DNA of 62,730 nucleotides from Microvirga sp. 3-52 (GCF_018383585.1 NZ_JAHAMK010000017.1:39501-102230), one strand, 5' to 3'. Positions 1-8,689 are shown, counted from the stretch's first letter. Program-made: numbers and translations. The notes: a model not told the origin generated them from the sequence alone.

Positions 1-1
1 C

Positions 2-736
2 TGGCTGATGAAGGAGGCCGGCGACAGCATCAAGCGCCTATCGCTGGAACTGGGCGGCAATGCCCCCTTCATTGTGTTCGACGATGCCGATCTCGATGCC
101 GCGGTGGAGGGTGCGATGGCGTCGAAGTTCCGCAATGCCGGCCAGACCTGCGTCTGCGCCAACCGGATTTATGTGCAGGAGAGCGTGGCCGAGGCCTTTG
201 CGGAGAAGCTGGCCGCCAAGGCCAAGAGCCTCAAGCTCGGCCGGGGCACGGAAGCCGGCGTGACCATGGGGCCGCTGATCGACGATCGCGCCGTGGCCAA
301 GATGGAGGAACACGTAGCCGACGTGCTCGACAAGGGCGGCAAGCTGCTGGTGGGTGGCAAACGCTCGGATCTCGGCAGCACCTTCTTCGAGCCCACCGTG
401 ATGACGGGCGTGACGCAGGCCATGAAGGTGACGAAGGAGGAGACGTTCGCGCCGCTTGCTCCGATCATCACGTTCAAGGACGAGGCGGAGGTGATCGCGA
501 TGGCCAACGACTCGGAATTCGGCCTAGCGTCGTACTTCTATGCCAAGGACATGGCGCGCGTCTGGCGGGTGGCGGAGGCGCTGGAGAGCGGCATGGTGGG
601 GGTGAACACGCCCGCGCTCGCCAACGAGATGGCGCCGTTCGGAGGCGTCAAGCAGTCGGGTCTGGGCCGCGAGGGCTCGAAATACGGCATCGAGGGCTTC
701 CTCGAAATCAAATACATCTGCTTGGCAGGGATGTAA
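2..736 (+). CDS. gabD: Succinate-semialdehyde dehydrogenase, C-terminal part (5' end outside window)
   Basis: This is an NAD(P)-dependent aldehyde dehydrogenase that oxidises succinate semialdehyde to succinate at the end of GABA degradation. The frame is open from base 2, so the N-terminal half of a protein of about 480 residues is missing from the window. The visible part carries the general-base motif LELGG and the catalytic motif GQTCVCANR. Its Cys-x-Cys pair is typical of GabD/SSADH enzymes, in which the second Cys can act as a redox switch. The C-terminal sequence GIEGFLEIKYICL also matches GabD rather than other aldehyde dehydrogenases. A strong terminator follows directly. Substrate is inferred from family resemblance. 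Confidence 0.9.
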   Translation, partial: WLMKEAGDSIKRLSLELGGNAPFIVFDDADLDAAVEGAMASKFRNAGQTCVCANRIYVQESVAEAFAEKLAAKAKSLKLGRGTEAGVTMGPLIDDRAVAKMEEHVADVLDKGGKLLVGGKRSDLGSTFFEPTVMTGVTQAMKVTKEETFAPLAPIITFKDEAEVIAMANDSEFGLASYFYAKDMARVWRVAEALESGMVGVNTPALANEMAPFGGVKQSGLGREGSKYGIEGFLEIKYICLAGM

Positions 737-740
737 GCAT

Positions 741-773
741 GAAGAAGCCCGGCAAGTCCGGGCTTCTTCTTTT
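741..773 (+). terminator. Intrinsic terminator after gabD
   Basis: A perfect 12-bp stem (GAAGAAGCCCGG and its complement) with a 5-base loop is followed by TTTT. It begins 4 bases after the gabD stop and lies between convergent genes, so it may work in both directions. Confidence 0.85.
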
Positions 774-805
774 GTGGATGAGAGGTGGCGACGTTTGCCG
801 GATTC

Positions 806-1606
806 CTACGCGCTTCTCGCCCTGAGCAGCAGATCGGCCAGTTCCACGAAGCCCTCTCCGGAGTGGCCATTCGCAAGATAGGCAGGCGTGCTGGTCAGGC
901 GATGGGCGAAGGCCTGGATGTTGGCGACGCCGACGCTCAAGGGAAAGGCTGCGAACATGGGCTCGTCGTTCGGCGAGTCGCCGGCATAGATCACGGTCTT
1001 TCTCGCCTGTTCCCAATCCATGCCGAACACGTCGGACAGCAGGGTCTTGGCCATGCTCAGCTTGTTGTAGTCGCCGAACCAGCCGTTCACATGAATGGAG
1101 CTGACCTTGGCCTGTGCGCCTGCACGCTCGAAGATGGAAACGATCCGGTCCACCTCCGCTTCCGGCAAGGCGGGCACGTCCTCGCAGAAGTCGATGGCGA
1201 GATCCGCCATGCGGTAAGCCTGATCGCTGGCGAGGCCCGAGCCGGGAACGCTTGTGAGCACTTCCGTCTCGATGGCATTGAGCTTGGCACGATTCCGCTT
1301 GAGCTCCTCCGGGCTTGCCCAGAAGCGCTGCTCCATCGTCTTGCGCTCGCGATCGTAGCGGAAATAGAAGGCACCGTTTTCTCCCACCACCGCATCCACC
1401 GGCCACATGCGGGCAATGTGATCGCACCATCCCGCAGGCCTCCCGGTCACGGGGATGACGAGGAAGCCTGCGCGATGCAGCCGTTCGAGTGCGCCGTAGG
1501 CGGCGGCCGTCAGCATTCCTTCCGTGGTGATCGTGTCATCGATATCGGTCAGCACCACGCGAACGGAGCGCGCCGTTTCCAGGGGCATCTGGGACAGTGG
1601 CTTCAT
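806..1606 (-). CDS. HAD-superfamily (class IIB) sugar phosphatase-like hydrolase
   Basis: A 266-residue haloacid-dehalogenase-fold phosphatase. The nucleophile motif DIDDT is at residues 21-25 and the metal-binding motif GDSPND lies near the C-terminus. The region between them is large enough for a C2B cap, as in Cof-type enzymes, sucrose-6-phosphate phosphatase and mannosyl-3-phosphoglycerate phosphatase. The frame extends 38 codons further upstream, but the ATG at 1606 has an AAGGAG ribosome site at good spacing and puts the motif at the usual place. It converges with gabD. The substrate is probably a phosphosugar, but the sequence does not say which. Confidence 0.8.
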   Translation of the reverse strand: MKPLSQMPLETARSVRVVLTDIDDTITTEGMLTAAAYGALERLHRAGFLVIPVTGRPAGWCDHIARMWPVDAVVGENGAFYFRYDRERKTMEQRFWASPEELKRNRAKLNAIETEVLTSVPGSGLASDQAYRMADLAIDFCEDVPALPEAEVDRIVSIFERAGAQAKVSSIHVNGWFGDYNKLSMAKTLLSDVFGMDWEQARKTVIYAGDSPNDEPMFAAFPLSVGVANIQAFAHRLTSTPAYLANGHSGEGFVELADLLLRARSA

Positions 1607-1825
1607 GCCCTGCTCCTTGAAGGGCGGCGGCAGGGAGGCTGGATGAAGTGGGACATCGGCAGGGGGCCCTCGAGTGGATCGAAAGGATTGTGAGACGGCT
1701 AACGGCCGGTCTTTAAGCATGATCCCGCGACGGGTTCCATGGTCTTTGATGAGCAGGCACGCCGTTCTGTGTGCAATCTGCTGCCGGAGGCTTCACGCAT
1801 GGGATTTCTGACGTAAAGTGACGCC

Positions 1826-3079
1826 ATGCCAAACGATGCCGAAATCCTCTACGTCCTGTTCGATGCCGCCCTGAAGGCGGCGCTTCCGGATGGCCAGTTC
1901 GACGGCCGCTTGCCGCCCAAGCCCGCAGGGCGGACGATTGTTCTGGGTGCCGGCAAGGCCTCGGCCCGCATGGCGGCGGCTTTCGAGGAGGCGTGGGGCC
2001 ACGTGGGAGGAACCTGCGAGGGGCTCGTGGTCACGCGATATGGACACGCGGTGCCGACAAAAGCCATCGAGATCGTCGAGGCTGCGCATCCGGTTCCCGA
2101 TGAGGCCGGGGTACAGGCGGCCGGGAGGATCCTGGCTCTGGCTCAGGAGGCCGGTCCCGACGACCTCGTCGTGTGTCTCATGTCCGGTGGGGCCTCGGCG
2201 CTCCTGTCACTTCCGGCCGAGGGTGTCACCCTGGTAGATAAGCAGAATCTGAACCGCGCCCTGCTCAAATCGGGCGCCCCCATCGGGGAGATGAACCTGG
2301 TCCGCAAGTCGCTCTCCGCCATCAAGGGGGGCAGGCTTGCAGGAGCTGTCGGCAGGGCGCAGCTTGTCACCTACCTGATTTCGGATGTCCCGGGTGACTA
2401 TCCCGGCAGCATCGGATCCGGCCCGACAATCCCCGAGCGGGTCGATCCTGACGTTGCCCTTGGTATCCTGCGCAAGTACGGCATCGAGGTGCCTGACCAT
2501 GTCGTGCAGACCATCCGGTCGAACGCCGTCACCGAGCCTGTCACTGGCGGCGTGGTGCATATGCTGTCGACGCCCAAGATGGCCCTTGATGCCGCTGCCG
2601 CCAAAGCCCGTGAGCTGGGGCTGACGCCTCTCGTGCTCGGCGACGCGCTCGAAGGAGAGGCGCGGGAGGTCGGGCGTGTCATGGCCGGCATCGCACGTTC
2701 TGCCCTGATGCATGGCGAGCCAGCCAAGGCGCCATGCGTTCTGCTGTCCGGCGGCGAGACGACGGTAACGGTTCGCGGGCGGGGACGGGGTGGTCGCAAC
2801 GCCGAGTTCCTGTTGTCTCTGGCCTTAGCCTTGAAGGATGAGAACAGGATCTCGGCCATCGCCTGTGATACCGACGGCATCGACGGTTCCGAGGACAATG
2901 CGGGCGCCTGGTTCGATGGTAGCCTGTTCGAGAGTGCTCGCGCGAAAGGGATCGATCTGGCCTCTCATCTGGACACGAACGATGCCTATACGGCCTTCGC
3001 GCAGCTCGACAGGCTCGTCATGACAGGTCCGACCTTGACGAATGTGAACGATTTCCGGTGCATCCTCATTCGTCCATGA
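1826..3079 (+). CDS. Glycerate 2-kinase (TtuD/GckA, MOFRL family)
   Basis: A 417-residue type-2 glycerate kinase that makes 2-phosphoglycerate from D-glycerate. Family members act in the serine cycle, in tartrate or glyoxylate metabolism and in sugar-acid use. The N-terminal DUF4147 half contains SGGASALL near residue 120. The C-terminal MOFRL domain contains GRGGRNAEFLLSLAL and the DTDGIDGSEDNAGA segment. Length is normal for the family. The ribosome site in front of the ATG is weak. The gene stands alone, with no hydroxypyruvate reductase or tartronate semialdehyde reductase in view. Confidence 0.88.
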   Translation: MPNDAEILYVLFDAALKAALPDGQFDGRLPPKPAGRTIVLGAGKASARMAAAFEEAWGHVGGTCEGLVVTRYGHAVPTKAIEIVEAAHPVPDEAGVQAAGRILALAQEAGPDDLVVCLMSGGASALLSLPAEGVTLVDKQNLNRALLKSGAPIGEMNLVRKSLSAIKGGRLAGAVGRAQLVTYLISDVPGDYPGSIGSGPTIPERVDPDVALGILRKYGIEVPDHVVQTIRSNAVTEPVTGGVVHMLSTPKMALDAAAAKARELGLTPLVLGDALEGEAREVGRVMAGIARSALMHGEPAKAPCVLLSGGETTVTVRGRGRGGRNAEFLLSLALALKDENRISAIACDTDGIDGSEDNAGAWFDGSLFESARAKGIDLASHLDTNDAYTAFAQLDRLVMTGPTLTNVNDFRCILIRP

Positions 3080-3097
3080 GCGAAGCGGATTGCCGGC

Positions 3098-3880
3098 TCA
3101 GATGGAATAGCTGAGACCGGCCGTGTTCGTTTCCGGCGCGATCAGCGTGACCTTCGTTCCACGGCCTTCGTGACTCTCGATCTCCAAGTCCCCGCCGTGA
3201 AGCTTGAGAATGTACCAGGCGAGGCTTAGGCCCAATCCTGTTCCGGGCAGCTTCTTTGCGTTCTGGCCACGGAAAAACGGTTGCATGATGAAGGGCAGGT
3301 CCGGTTCCGGGATGCCGATCCCCTGATCCTTGACGACAATCCGGATCATGCCGACTCTCTTGCGGGCTGTGATTTCGATCGGCTGGTCTGGCGGCGAATA
3401 TTTCATGGCGTTGGACAGGACGATGACGAGTGCCTGCTCCAACAGGATGGGATCGCCGATCACGACGGCAGGCAAACCGCGAGTCTGGAGCCGAATTGAG
3501 CGGGACGGCTCCTGTCCACCTTGTTCCCTGCAGACCCGGCGAATGAGCTCATCGAGGCTGAACTCGCTCGGGTTGAGGACAATCCCGCCGGCGGTTGCCC
3601 GGGTATAGGACAGGATCGTTTCAGTGAGTTCGTCGCGGCGCAGGCTGGCGCGCCAGATCTTCTCCGCCTTTGATCGAACATCGTGCGTGCTCAGCTGATC
3701 GGCGCGCCGGATCAGGCCTTGAGCCAGGGCATTGATCGCCGAAAGCGGCGTTCTGAGCTGATGGGCCAGGAGAGCGACGCGGTCCAATGGGTGAGTCGGG
3801 TTCCTCGACGCGGTGCGGCTGTTCGCACGGCGAGAGGCCCTGGGCGTTGGGCGCGAAGGACGTCGGGTGGCTGCGGGCAC
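3098..3880 (-). CDS. Orphan soluble sensor histidine kinase
   Basis: A 260-residue histidine kinase core. It has an H-box AHQLRTPLS with phospho-acceptor His40, an N-box with LSNAMKYS, and G-boxes DQGIGIPEPD and GTGLGLSLAWYIL. There is no membrane segment and no recognisable sensor domain. The 30 residues before the H-box are Arg/Ser-rich and of low complexity. The frame is closed by a stop at 3902-3904 and the only plausible start is a GTG at 3880. No response regulator gene is next to it, so the partner is unknown. The missing sensor could be genuine or reflect decay of the 5' end. Confidence 0.8.
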   Translation of the reverse strand: MPAATRRPSRPTPRASRRANSRTASRNPTHPLDRVALLAHQLRTPLSAINALAQGLIRRADQLSTHDVRSKAEKIWRASLRRDELTETILSYTRATAGGIVLNPSEFSLDELIRRVCREQGGQEPSRSIRLQTRGLPAVVIGDPILLEQALVIVLSNAMKYSPPDQPIEITARKRVGMIRIVVKDQGIGIPEPDLPFIMQPFFRGQNAKKLPGTGLGLSLAWYILKLHGGDLEIESHEGRGTKVTLIAPETNTAGLSYSI

Positions 3881-3904
3881 GGACGCGATGCCTGTATTAC
3901 TTTA

Positions 3905-4185
3905 TAACATTCAAAACCGGACTTGATCCGAATTAGTGCGCCCGTAGCCGTTGTCCATCCCTCATTCCTAGCAGAGCGATCGGACCCGATATTCAATGAA
4001 GGATAGCAGTCTGTCCTCGTCTGAAAACTATTTTAAGAATAATGAGATGTATTATTAAGTTTTACGCTTTGATTGCAGTGGCATACAGCCGAATTCTAAC
4101 AGCAAGTGCCACTGAAGAAGACTTTCAGGGACGATCAGGCATATCATCCCTTCCTGACCGGTGTTGTCCCAAATCGAAATTTATC
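3905..4185. other. AT-rich intergenic region before the csbD-like gene
   Basis: This stretch is clearly lower in GC than its surroundings, especially about 4020-4080. It holds no credible gene. It separates the divergent histidine kinase and csbD-like genes and should contain both promoters. Confidence 0.5.
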
Positions 4186-4211
4186 GGAAACCAACCCTTC
4201 GGAGTGGCGTT
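4186..4211 (+). promoter_or_regulatory. Possible EcfG-type stress promoter for the csbD-like gene
   Basis: GGAAA, a 17-base spacer and CGTT lie 35 bases before the gene. This differs by one base from the alphaproteobacterial EcfG consensus GGAAC-N16/17-CGTT. CsbD-type genes are common EcfG targets, which supports the guess. Confidence 0.4.
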
Positions 4212-4245
4212 GCCCTGTCGGAACATCTGTTTCAGGAGAAACGTC

Positions 4246-4422
4246 ATGGATAACGATCGCGCCGAAGGCAGCATGAAGAACATTAAGGGCCGCGTGAAGG
4301 AAGGCCTCGGCAAGGCCGTGGGCGACTCGAAGCTGGAAACCGAGGGCAAGATGGATAAAGCCGAAGGCAAAATCCAGAACACCATTGGTGGGATCAAGGA
4401 TTCGCTCCGCAAGAGCACCTGA
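4246..4422 (+). CDS. CsbD-like stress-response protein
   Basis: A 58-residue, highly charged, Lys/Glu/Gly-rich protein with the CsbD-family pattern (GxxKxxxGRVKEGLGKAVGD, then KMDKAEGKIQN). Such proteins build up in general stress and stationary phase; their molecular role is unknown. A longer open frame begins at 4042, but the ATG at 4246 has AGGAG seven bases upstream and gives the normal CsbD length. A possible EcfG promoter lies just upstream and a terminator hairpin just downstream. Confidence 0.88.
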   Translation: MDNDRAEGSMKNIKGRVKEGLGKAVGDSKLETEGKMDKAEGKIQNTIGGIKDSLRKST

Positions 4423-4448
4423 TCTCGTTGAACGAAGTCAATAAGACG

Positions 4449-4475
4449 GGCCCGGCCGAAGAGCCGGGCCTTCTC
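4449..4475. terminator. Hairpin between convergent csbD-like and tusA-like genes
   Basis: An 8-bp perfect GC stem (GGCCCGGC) with a 6-base loop, then TTCTC. The T run is short. It sits between two convergent stops and probably ends transcription of csbD. Confidence 0.6.
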
Positions 4476-4704
4476 ATGCAGATTTGCCCGCCTTGCGGAT
4501 CAAGAAGCTGATCCGGGAGGCTTCCTGGTTTTGCTCCTCTAAGACGTCACCGGTTTCGCGGATCAAATTGGGGACATCGATGCCCGCCAATGGGTCCGTG
4601 CAGATGACGTGCAGCCTTTCGCCGGGCGTCATGGAGAGCAGTGCCTTTCGCGTCCGCAAGACCGGCAATGGGCACTTCAAACCGGATAGATCAAGTTCGG
4701 TCAT
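4474..4704 (-). CDS. TusA/SirA-family sulfur carrier protein
   Basis: A 76-residue TusA-like protein. The hallmark CPLP motif lies in GLKCPLPVLRTRKAL near the N-terminus, with the conserved Cys that carries a persulfide. The ATG at 4704 overlaps the mobA stop by four bases (ATGA), so the two are translationally coupled. Family members pass sulfur to tRNA thiolation, to molybdenum cofactor sulfuration or to other acceptors. Next to mobA and mrp, a role in cofactor sulfur supply is more likely than tRNA modification, but this is inference. Confidence 0.85.
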   Translation of the reverse strand: MTELDLSGLKCPLPVLRTRKALLSMTPGERLHVICTDPLAGIDVPNLIRETGDVLEEQNQEASRISFLIRKAGKSA

Positions 4705-5342
4705 ATTCTGCGCCCGTGCTGCGCCAGGCCATTCGCCTTGGCCCAATCGTCCGGCGTGTTGATGTTGAAGAACGGGTCGACCGGCCCGATGGGCCAGAAT
4801 GCTTCGGCATATCCATGGAGACTCGCCCAGTCTCTTACACTGCGCAGGTCTTTTTCCAAGAGCGCCTGACGCAGATCGTGCCGCAGGGAAACGGGCCAAA
4901 GGCCGACAGCGAAATGAACCTGCGAGCCTGACGAGGCGCAGGCGAGAGCCATTTCGGATCCACGACGTGCGCCATGCAGTTGCCGGACCAGATCAAGGGG
5001 GATGAAAGGCGTATCTCCGGGAACGCTGACGATCCATTCGACGCTGGGGCGATATGCGGCCGTCCATTCGAGACCTGTCAGGATTCCTGCCAATGGCCCC
5101 CGATAACCTGCGACCGAATCCCGCACGACAGGAAAGGGCATAGTCTCGAAGCCTGGGAGTTCGCTATTCGCATTGACGATCACGCTTTCGCATTGCGGGG
5201 CCAGACGCTGCACCACATGCTCGAGAAGAGTGAGCCCCCCGAAGACGAGCAGGGACTTGTTGCCGCCTCCCATACGGCGGGAGAGTCCCCCCGCCAGAAC
5301 GACACCGAGGGTTGGAGGCGGGATCATGCGGGGCCTATTCAC
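4701..5342 (-). CDS. mobA: Molybdenum cofactor guanylyltransferase MobA
   Basis: This enzyme adds GMP to molybdopterin to form the bis-MGD cofactor of the DMSO reductase family. The 213-residue protein opens with the nucleotidyltransferase loop VVLAGGLSRRMGGGNKSLL and carries VSVPGDTPF, where the metal-binding Asp resides. The start is a GTG at 5342 that overlaps the upstream mrp stop by four bases. An ATG five codons in is an alternative. It also overlaps the downstream tusA-like gene, so mrp, mobA and tusA form one tightly coupled unit. Confidence 0.92.
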   Translation of the reverse strand: MNRPRMIPPPTLGVVLAGGLSRRMGGGNKSLLVFGGLTLLEHVVQRLAPQCESVIVNANSELPGFETMPFPVVRDSVAGYRGPLAGILTGLEWTAAYRPSVEWIVSVPGDTPFIPLDLVRQLHGARRGSEMALACASSGSQVHFAVGLWPVSLRHDLRQALLEKDLRSVRDWASLHGYAEAFWPIGPVDPFFNINTPDDWAKANGLAQHGRRI

Positions 5343-6466
5343 TCGATCACAATGCGCGGCGCCGGCTTCGCCGCCGTACCACCGGCAAGGGACGTCCAGA
5401 CCTGCTGCGCCATGTCCTTGTAGATCCTGGCATGCGGCCCTTCCGGATCAGCGACGACGACCGGGCGGCCGGCATCGGACAACTCGCGGATCGTCATGTT
5501 GAGCGGAACCTCACCGAGGAAGGGAACGCCCAGGCGCTTGGCCTCGTCACGCGCTCCGCCATGGCCGAAGATATGGGAACTCTGGCCGCAATGCGGGCAG
5601 ATGAACGTGGCCATGTTCTCGACGATGCCGAGGATCGGGATCTCAACCCGCTTGAACATGGAAACGCCGCGCCGCGCATCGATCAATGCGAGATCCTGCG
5701 GCGTCGAAACGATCACCGCACCGGCAAGCGGTGTGGCCTGCGCCATGGTGAGCTGCGCATCGCCCGTGCCGGGAGGCATGTCGACGACGAGCACGTCGAG
5801 GTCGCCCCAGGCGACCTCCCGCAGCATCTGGGTGATGGCCGACATCACCATCGGCCCGCGCCAGATCATGGCGGCTTCCTCCTCGACGAGGAAGCCGATG
5901 GACATGACCTTGAGGCCGTAAGCCTCCATGGGCTCGAGAATGCGATTTTCGAGAAGGCGTGGCTTGCCGTGAATGCCGAGAAGCTTCGGCATGGACGGGC
6001 CATAGATATCCGCATCGAGCAGGCCGACCTTCAGCCCGAGAGCTTTCAATCCGAGGGCCAGGTTGCAGGCGGTCGTCGACTTGCCGACCCCGCCCTTGCC
6101 GGAGGCGACGGCGATTACGTGCTGCACGCCGGGAATACGTTGGTTCTTGGGCTGAGCTGCCGCCCGTGGTCGCTGTTGTGCGGTCGGCGAGGGGGGCGAT
6201 GCTCCGGATCCGGCGGGCCGGTCGGCGGTGAGGCTGGCGAAGACGCCTTTCACGGCCGGCAGGCCCTGCACGGCCGTGACGGCGGCTTGGCGCACCTGTT
6301 CCATGCCTGCGGCCTCAGCCGGTTCGATGGTGATCGAGAACATGACCCGGCCCGCATCGTCCACCACCACGTCCGATAGCCGTCCCGAGGCAACGAGGTC
6401 GGTTCCGCTTGCATCGACGGGAACGGTCGACAGAGCCTGCAGCACATGCTCACGGGTAATTGCCAC
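5339..6466 (-). CDS. apbC: Iron-sulfur cluster carrier ATPase Mrp/ApbC
   Basis: A 375-residue Mrp/NBP35-type P-loop ATPase that carries and transfers Fe-S clusters in the cytosol. Residues 1-90 form the MIP18/DUF59-like N-terminal domain. Next comes a Pro/Ala linker, then the Walker A GKGGVGKST, the DADIYGPSMP segment and VVDMPPGTGD. The paired cysteines of ICPHCG would bind the bridging cluster. The start is a GTG at 6466 with AGGAG seven bases upstream. It is the first gene of the coupled mrp-mobA-tusA unit. Confidence 0.93.
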   Translation of the reverse strand: MAITREHVLQALSTVPVDASGTDLVASGRLSDVVVDDAGRVMFSITIEPAEAAGMEQVRQAAVTAVQGLPAVKGVFASLTADRPAGSGASPPSPTAQQRPRAAAQPKNQRIPGVQHVIAVASGKGGVGKSTTACNLALGLKALGLKVGLLDADIYGPSMPKLLGIHGKPRLLENRILEPMEAYGLKVMSIGFLVEEEAAMIWRGPMVMSAITQMLREVAWGDLDVLVVDMPPGTGDAQLTMAQATPLAGAVIVSTPQDLALIDARRGVSMFKRVEIPILGIVENMATFICPHCGQSSHIFGHGGARDEAKRLGVPFLGEVPLNMTIRELSDAGRPVVVADPEGPHARIYKDMAQQVWTSLAGGTAAKPAPRIVIE

Positions 6467-6576
6467 GATGAAATCTCCTGGATGGCTCTGAGGTTCTATG
6501 CCCCCTCATGTATAGGGCAAGAGCACGCTCGTTAAGACGGTCTCGGGCCGTCCAGTCGCAATATCCCGAACCAAAC

Positions 6577-6601
6577 CGCACCTTGTCCGTTGTTCACCCG
6601 A
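6577..6601 (+). promoter_or_regulatory. Weak EcfG-like promoter match
   Basis: CGAAC, 16 bases, CGTT: one mismatch to GGAAC-N16/17-CGTT, about 90 bases before the pyridoxamine-oxidase-fold stress protein. Support is weak without an expression test. Confidence 0.25.
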
Positions 6602-6687
6602 TCCCTCGGGAGCAGGTTCGACCGGTCGCGTCACTGCCTTCGCTGATCATTCCCGAGAGCCTATGTGACAAGATCAAGGAGACAACG

Positions 6688-7191
6688 ATGCACCAGCACG
6701 GCCATAACGATCCGAATGCCGGGAAGCTCTATGAGCTGATCAAGGACGTGAAGATCGCCATGATGACGACCGTCGATACGGACGGGACACTCCACAGCCG
6801 GCCCATGCACAACCAGGAGGCGGATGAGCATGGGGACCTCTGGTTCTTCACACAGATCCAGTCTCCCAAGACGACGGAACTCTCCCGGGACAACGAGGTC
6901 AATCTGGCCTATTCCGATCCGAGCAGCCAGACCTATGTATCCGTGACAGGCAAAGCCGAGATCGTACGCGACAAGGCGACAATCGAGGAGAAGTGGTCCG
7001 AGCCCCTGCGGGCCTGGTTCCCAAAGGGCGTGGACGATCCGCAGATTGCTCTGATCCGCGTTCATCCGGCGAAGGGCGAGTACTGGGACAGTCCGTCCTC
7101 GACGCTGGTGCATCTCTACGGCTACGCGAAGGCTGCCATCACCGGTCAGCAGCCCGATCCCGGCAATCAGGCAAAGGTCAATCTGAGCTGA
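6688..7191 (+). CDS. Pyridoxamine 5'-phosphate oxidase-fold general stress protein
   Basis: A 167-residue split-barrel flavin-binding protein of the general stress protein 26 group. It has the opening helix KLYELIKDVKIAMMTT, the strand pattern TLHSRPMHNQ and GDLWFFT, and the ending RVHPAKGEYWDS typical of this family. Proteins of this type bind FMN or related cofactors; their substrates are mostly unknown. A longer frame begins at 6508, but the ATG at 6688 has AAGGAG six bases upstream. It is followed by a terminator. Confidence 0.85.
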   Translation: MHQHGHNDPNAGKLYELIKDVKIAMMTTVDTDGTLHSRPMHNQEADEHGDLWFFTQIQSPKTTELSRDNEVNLAYSDPSSQTYVSVTGKAEIVRDKATIEEKWSEPLRAWFPKGVDDPQIALIRVHPAKGEYWDSPSSTLVHLYGYAKAAITGQQPDPGNQAKVNLS

Positions 7192-7215
7192 ACTTTGCTG
7201 CAACGCGAAACATCA

Positions 7216-7241
7216 GGGGCCGCACGTGGCCCCTTTTCTTT
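7216..7241 (+). terminator. Intrinsic terminator
   Basis: GGGGCC, a 6-base loop, GGCCCC and then TTTTCTTT, 24 bases after the stress-protein stop. Confidence 0.8.
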
Positions 7242-7366
7242 GGCTTAATTTATCCTACCTCTACGTTACAAGCTTGGGTATAGTTGCAGAACAAGAAATA
7301 AGCTGGAGAAAATCCGCACGCCATTCATAAGAACAATCAGTTGGGGGCAGTCTTAGGGAGGAAACA

Positions 7367-8632
7367 ATGAAGTCCGTCCTGCTTTCTGCAGTCTCATTTG
7401 TTGCTTTCGCGTCCTCGAGTTTCGCTCAGCCCGCAACCCAGACTCCAACCGGCAATCTGGAAAAGCTGTCATCGTTCCAAAGCACGGGAACCGCTGAGCC
7501 GCGGCCGATTCCACAGGAAGGGCGTCGTGCCGATGCCATCCGGAAGAATCTAGAGAAGATCCAGCTTCCGGCCGGGTTCAAGATCGAGCTCTATGCGATC
7601 GTACCCGACGCGCGCCACATGGCCGTCGGTCCCAACGCGGGCGTGGTCTTCGTCGGCACCCGCAAGAGCAACGTCTATGCCGTCACGGACCGCGACAAGG
7701 ATCGCGTCGCCGACGAAGTGAAGCAGTTCGCGCCATCGGTCGCGTTCAAGATCCCGAACGGCGTCTGCTTCTCGCGTGACGGCGTTCTCTATGTGGCAGA
7801 GCAGAATCGCGTGCTGCAATTCCCGGCCGCCGAGTTCTTCTATGAAGGGCCGGATGTCGCGGCTTTCGTCGTGGCCAAACAGGGCGATCTCATTCCTCCG
7901 ACGGAGGAGAGCTTCAATCATACGGCCCGTGTCTGCCGGATTGGACCGGACAACAAGCTCTACATTGCGCTCGGCCAGCCCTTCAACGTGCCGGCGAAAG
8001 ATAAGCTGGACCTCTACAAGCGGACCGGCATCGGCGGCATCATCCGCATGGATCAGGATGGCAAGAATCGCGAGGTCTATGCAACCGGCATTCGCAACTC
8101 GGTCGGCATGGATTTCAATCCGGCCGACAAGTCGCTGTGGTTCACCGACAATCAGGTCGATGGCATGGGAGACGACAAGCCTCCCGGAGAGATCAACCGC
8201 ATCGCCGATATGGGGCAGAATTTCGGCTTTCCCTATTACGGCGGCGGCACCGTCCGCACGGTCGAGTACAAGGACGATCCGGTTCCGGCAGGTGTGATCG
8301 GTCCGCAGGCTGAAATGGATCCGCATGCGGCTGATCTCGGAATGATGTTCTACACGGGCAGGATGTTCCCGCAGACCTACCAGGGCGGAATCTTCTCGGC
8401 CCAGCACGGCTCCTGGAACCGCACCAAACCGATCGGCGCGCGCGTCATGTTCACGCCGATCAAGCAGGACGGCACGGCGGACAAGCCGCAAGTCTTCGCC
8501 GAGGGCTGGCTGACGGAGAATGGCGAGTATCTCGGACGGCCGACGGATGTCGCCATGCTGCCTGACGGCTCCCTTCTCGTATCGGACGATACCGCCGGCG
8601 CGATCTATCGGATCTCCTACGAAGGCCGCTAG
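7367..8632 (+). CDS. Exported PQQ-dependent sugar (sorbosone-type) dehydrogenase
   Basis: A 421-residue protein with a signal peptide of about 20 residues (ending SSSFAQ), so it is periplasmic. The rest resembles soluble quinoprotein glucose/L-sorbosone dehydrogenase beta-propellers. Blade segments include LPAGFKIELYA, NGVCFSRDGVLYVAEQNRVL, GIGGIIRMDQDGKN and the late QHGSWNR, which belongs to the PQQ/Ca region. These enzymes oxidise aldoses or sorbosone and pass electrons to a cytochrome. A small exported cytochrome c gene lies 57 bases downstream. No PQQ synthesis genes are in view. The sugar substrate is unknown. Confidence 0.85.
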   Translation: MKSVLLSAVSFVAFASSSFAQPATQTPTGNLEKLSSFQSTGTAEPRPIPQEGRRADAIRKNLEKIQLPAGFKIELYAIVPDARHMAVGPNAGVVFVGTRKSNVYAVTDRDKDRVADEVKQFAPSVAFKIPNGVCFSRDGVLYVAEQNRVLQFPAAEFFYEGPDVAAFVVAKQGDLIPPTEESFNHTARVCRIGPDNKLYIALGQPFNVPAKDKLDLYKRTGIGGIIRMDQDGKNREVYATGIRNSVGMDFNPADKSLWFTDNQVDGMGDDKPPGEINRIADMGQNFGFPYYGGGTVRTVEYKDDPVPAGVIGPQAEMDPHAADLGMMFYTGRMFPQTYQGGIFSAQHGSWNRTKPIGARVMFTPIKQDGTADKPQVFAEGWLTENGEYLGRPTDVAMLPDGSLLVSDDTAGAIYRISYEGR

Positions 8633-8642
8633 GGCCTGCTTC

Positions 8643-8676
8643 GATGGGCGTGCCACGAGGCACGCCCATCCTCTTT
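8643..8676 (+). terminator. Hairpin between the PQQ dehydrogenase and cytochrome c genes
   Basis: A perfect 12-bp stem (GATGGGCGTGCC) with a four-base ACGA loop, then CTCTTT. It starts 10 bases after the dehydrogenase stop. It may end most transcripts or set a lower level of the downstream cytochrome. Confidence 0.7.
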
Positions 8677-8689
8677 CAGAAGGTCAGTC

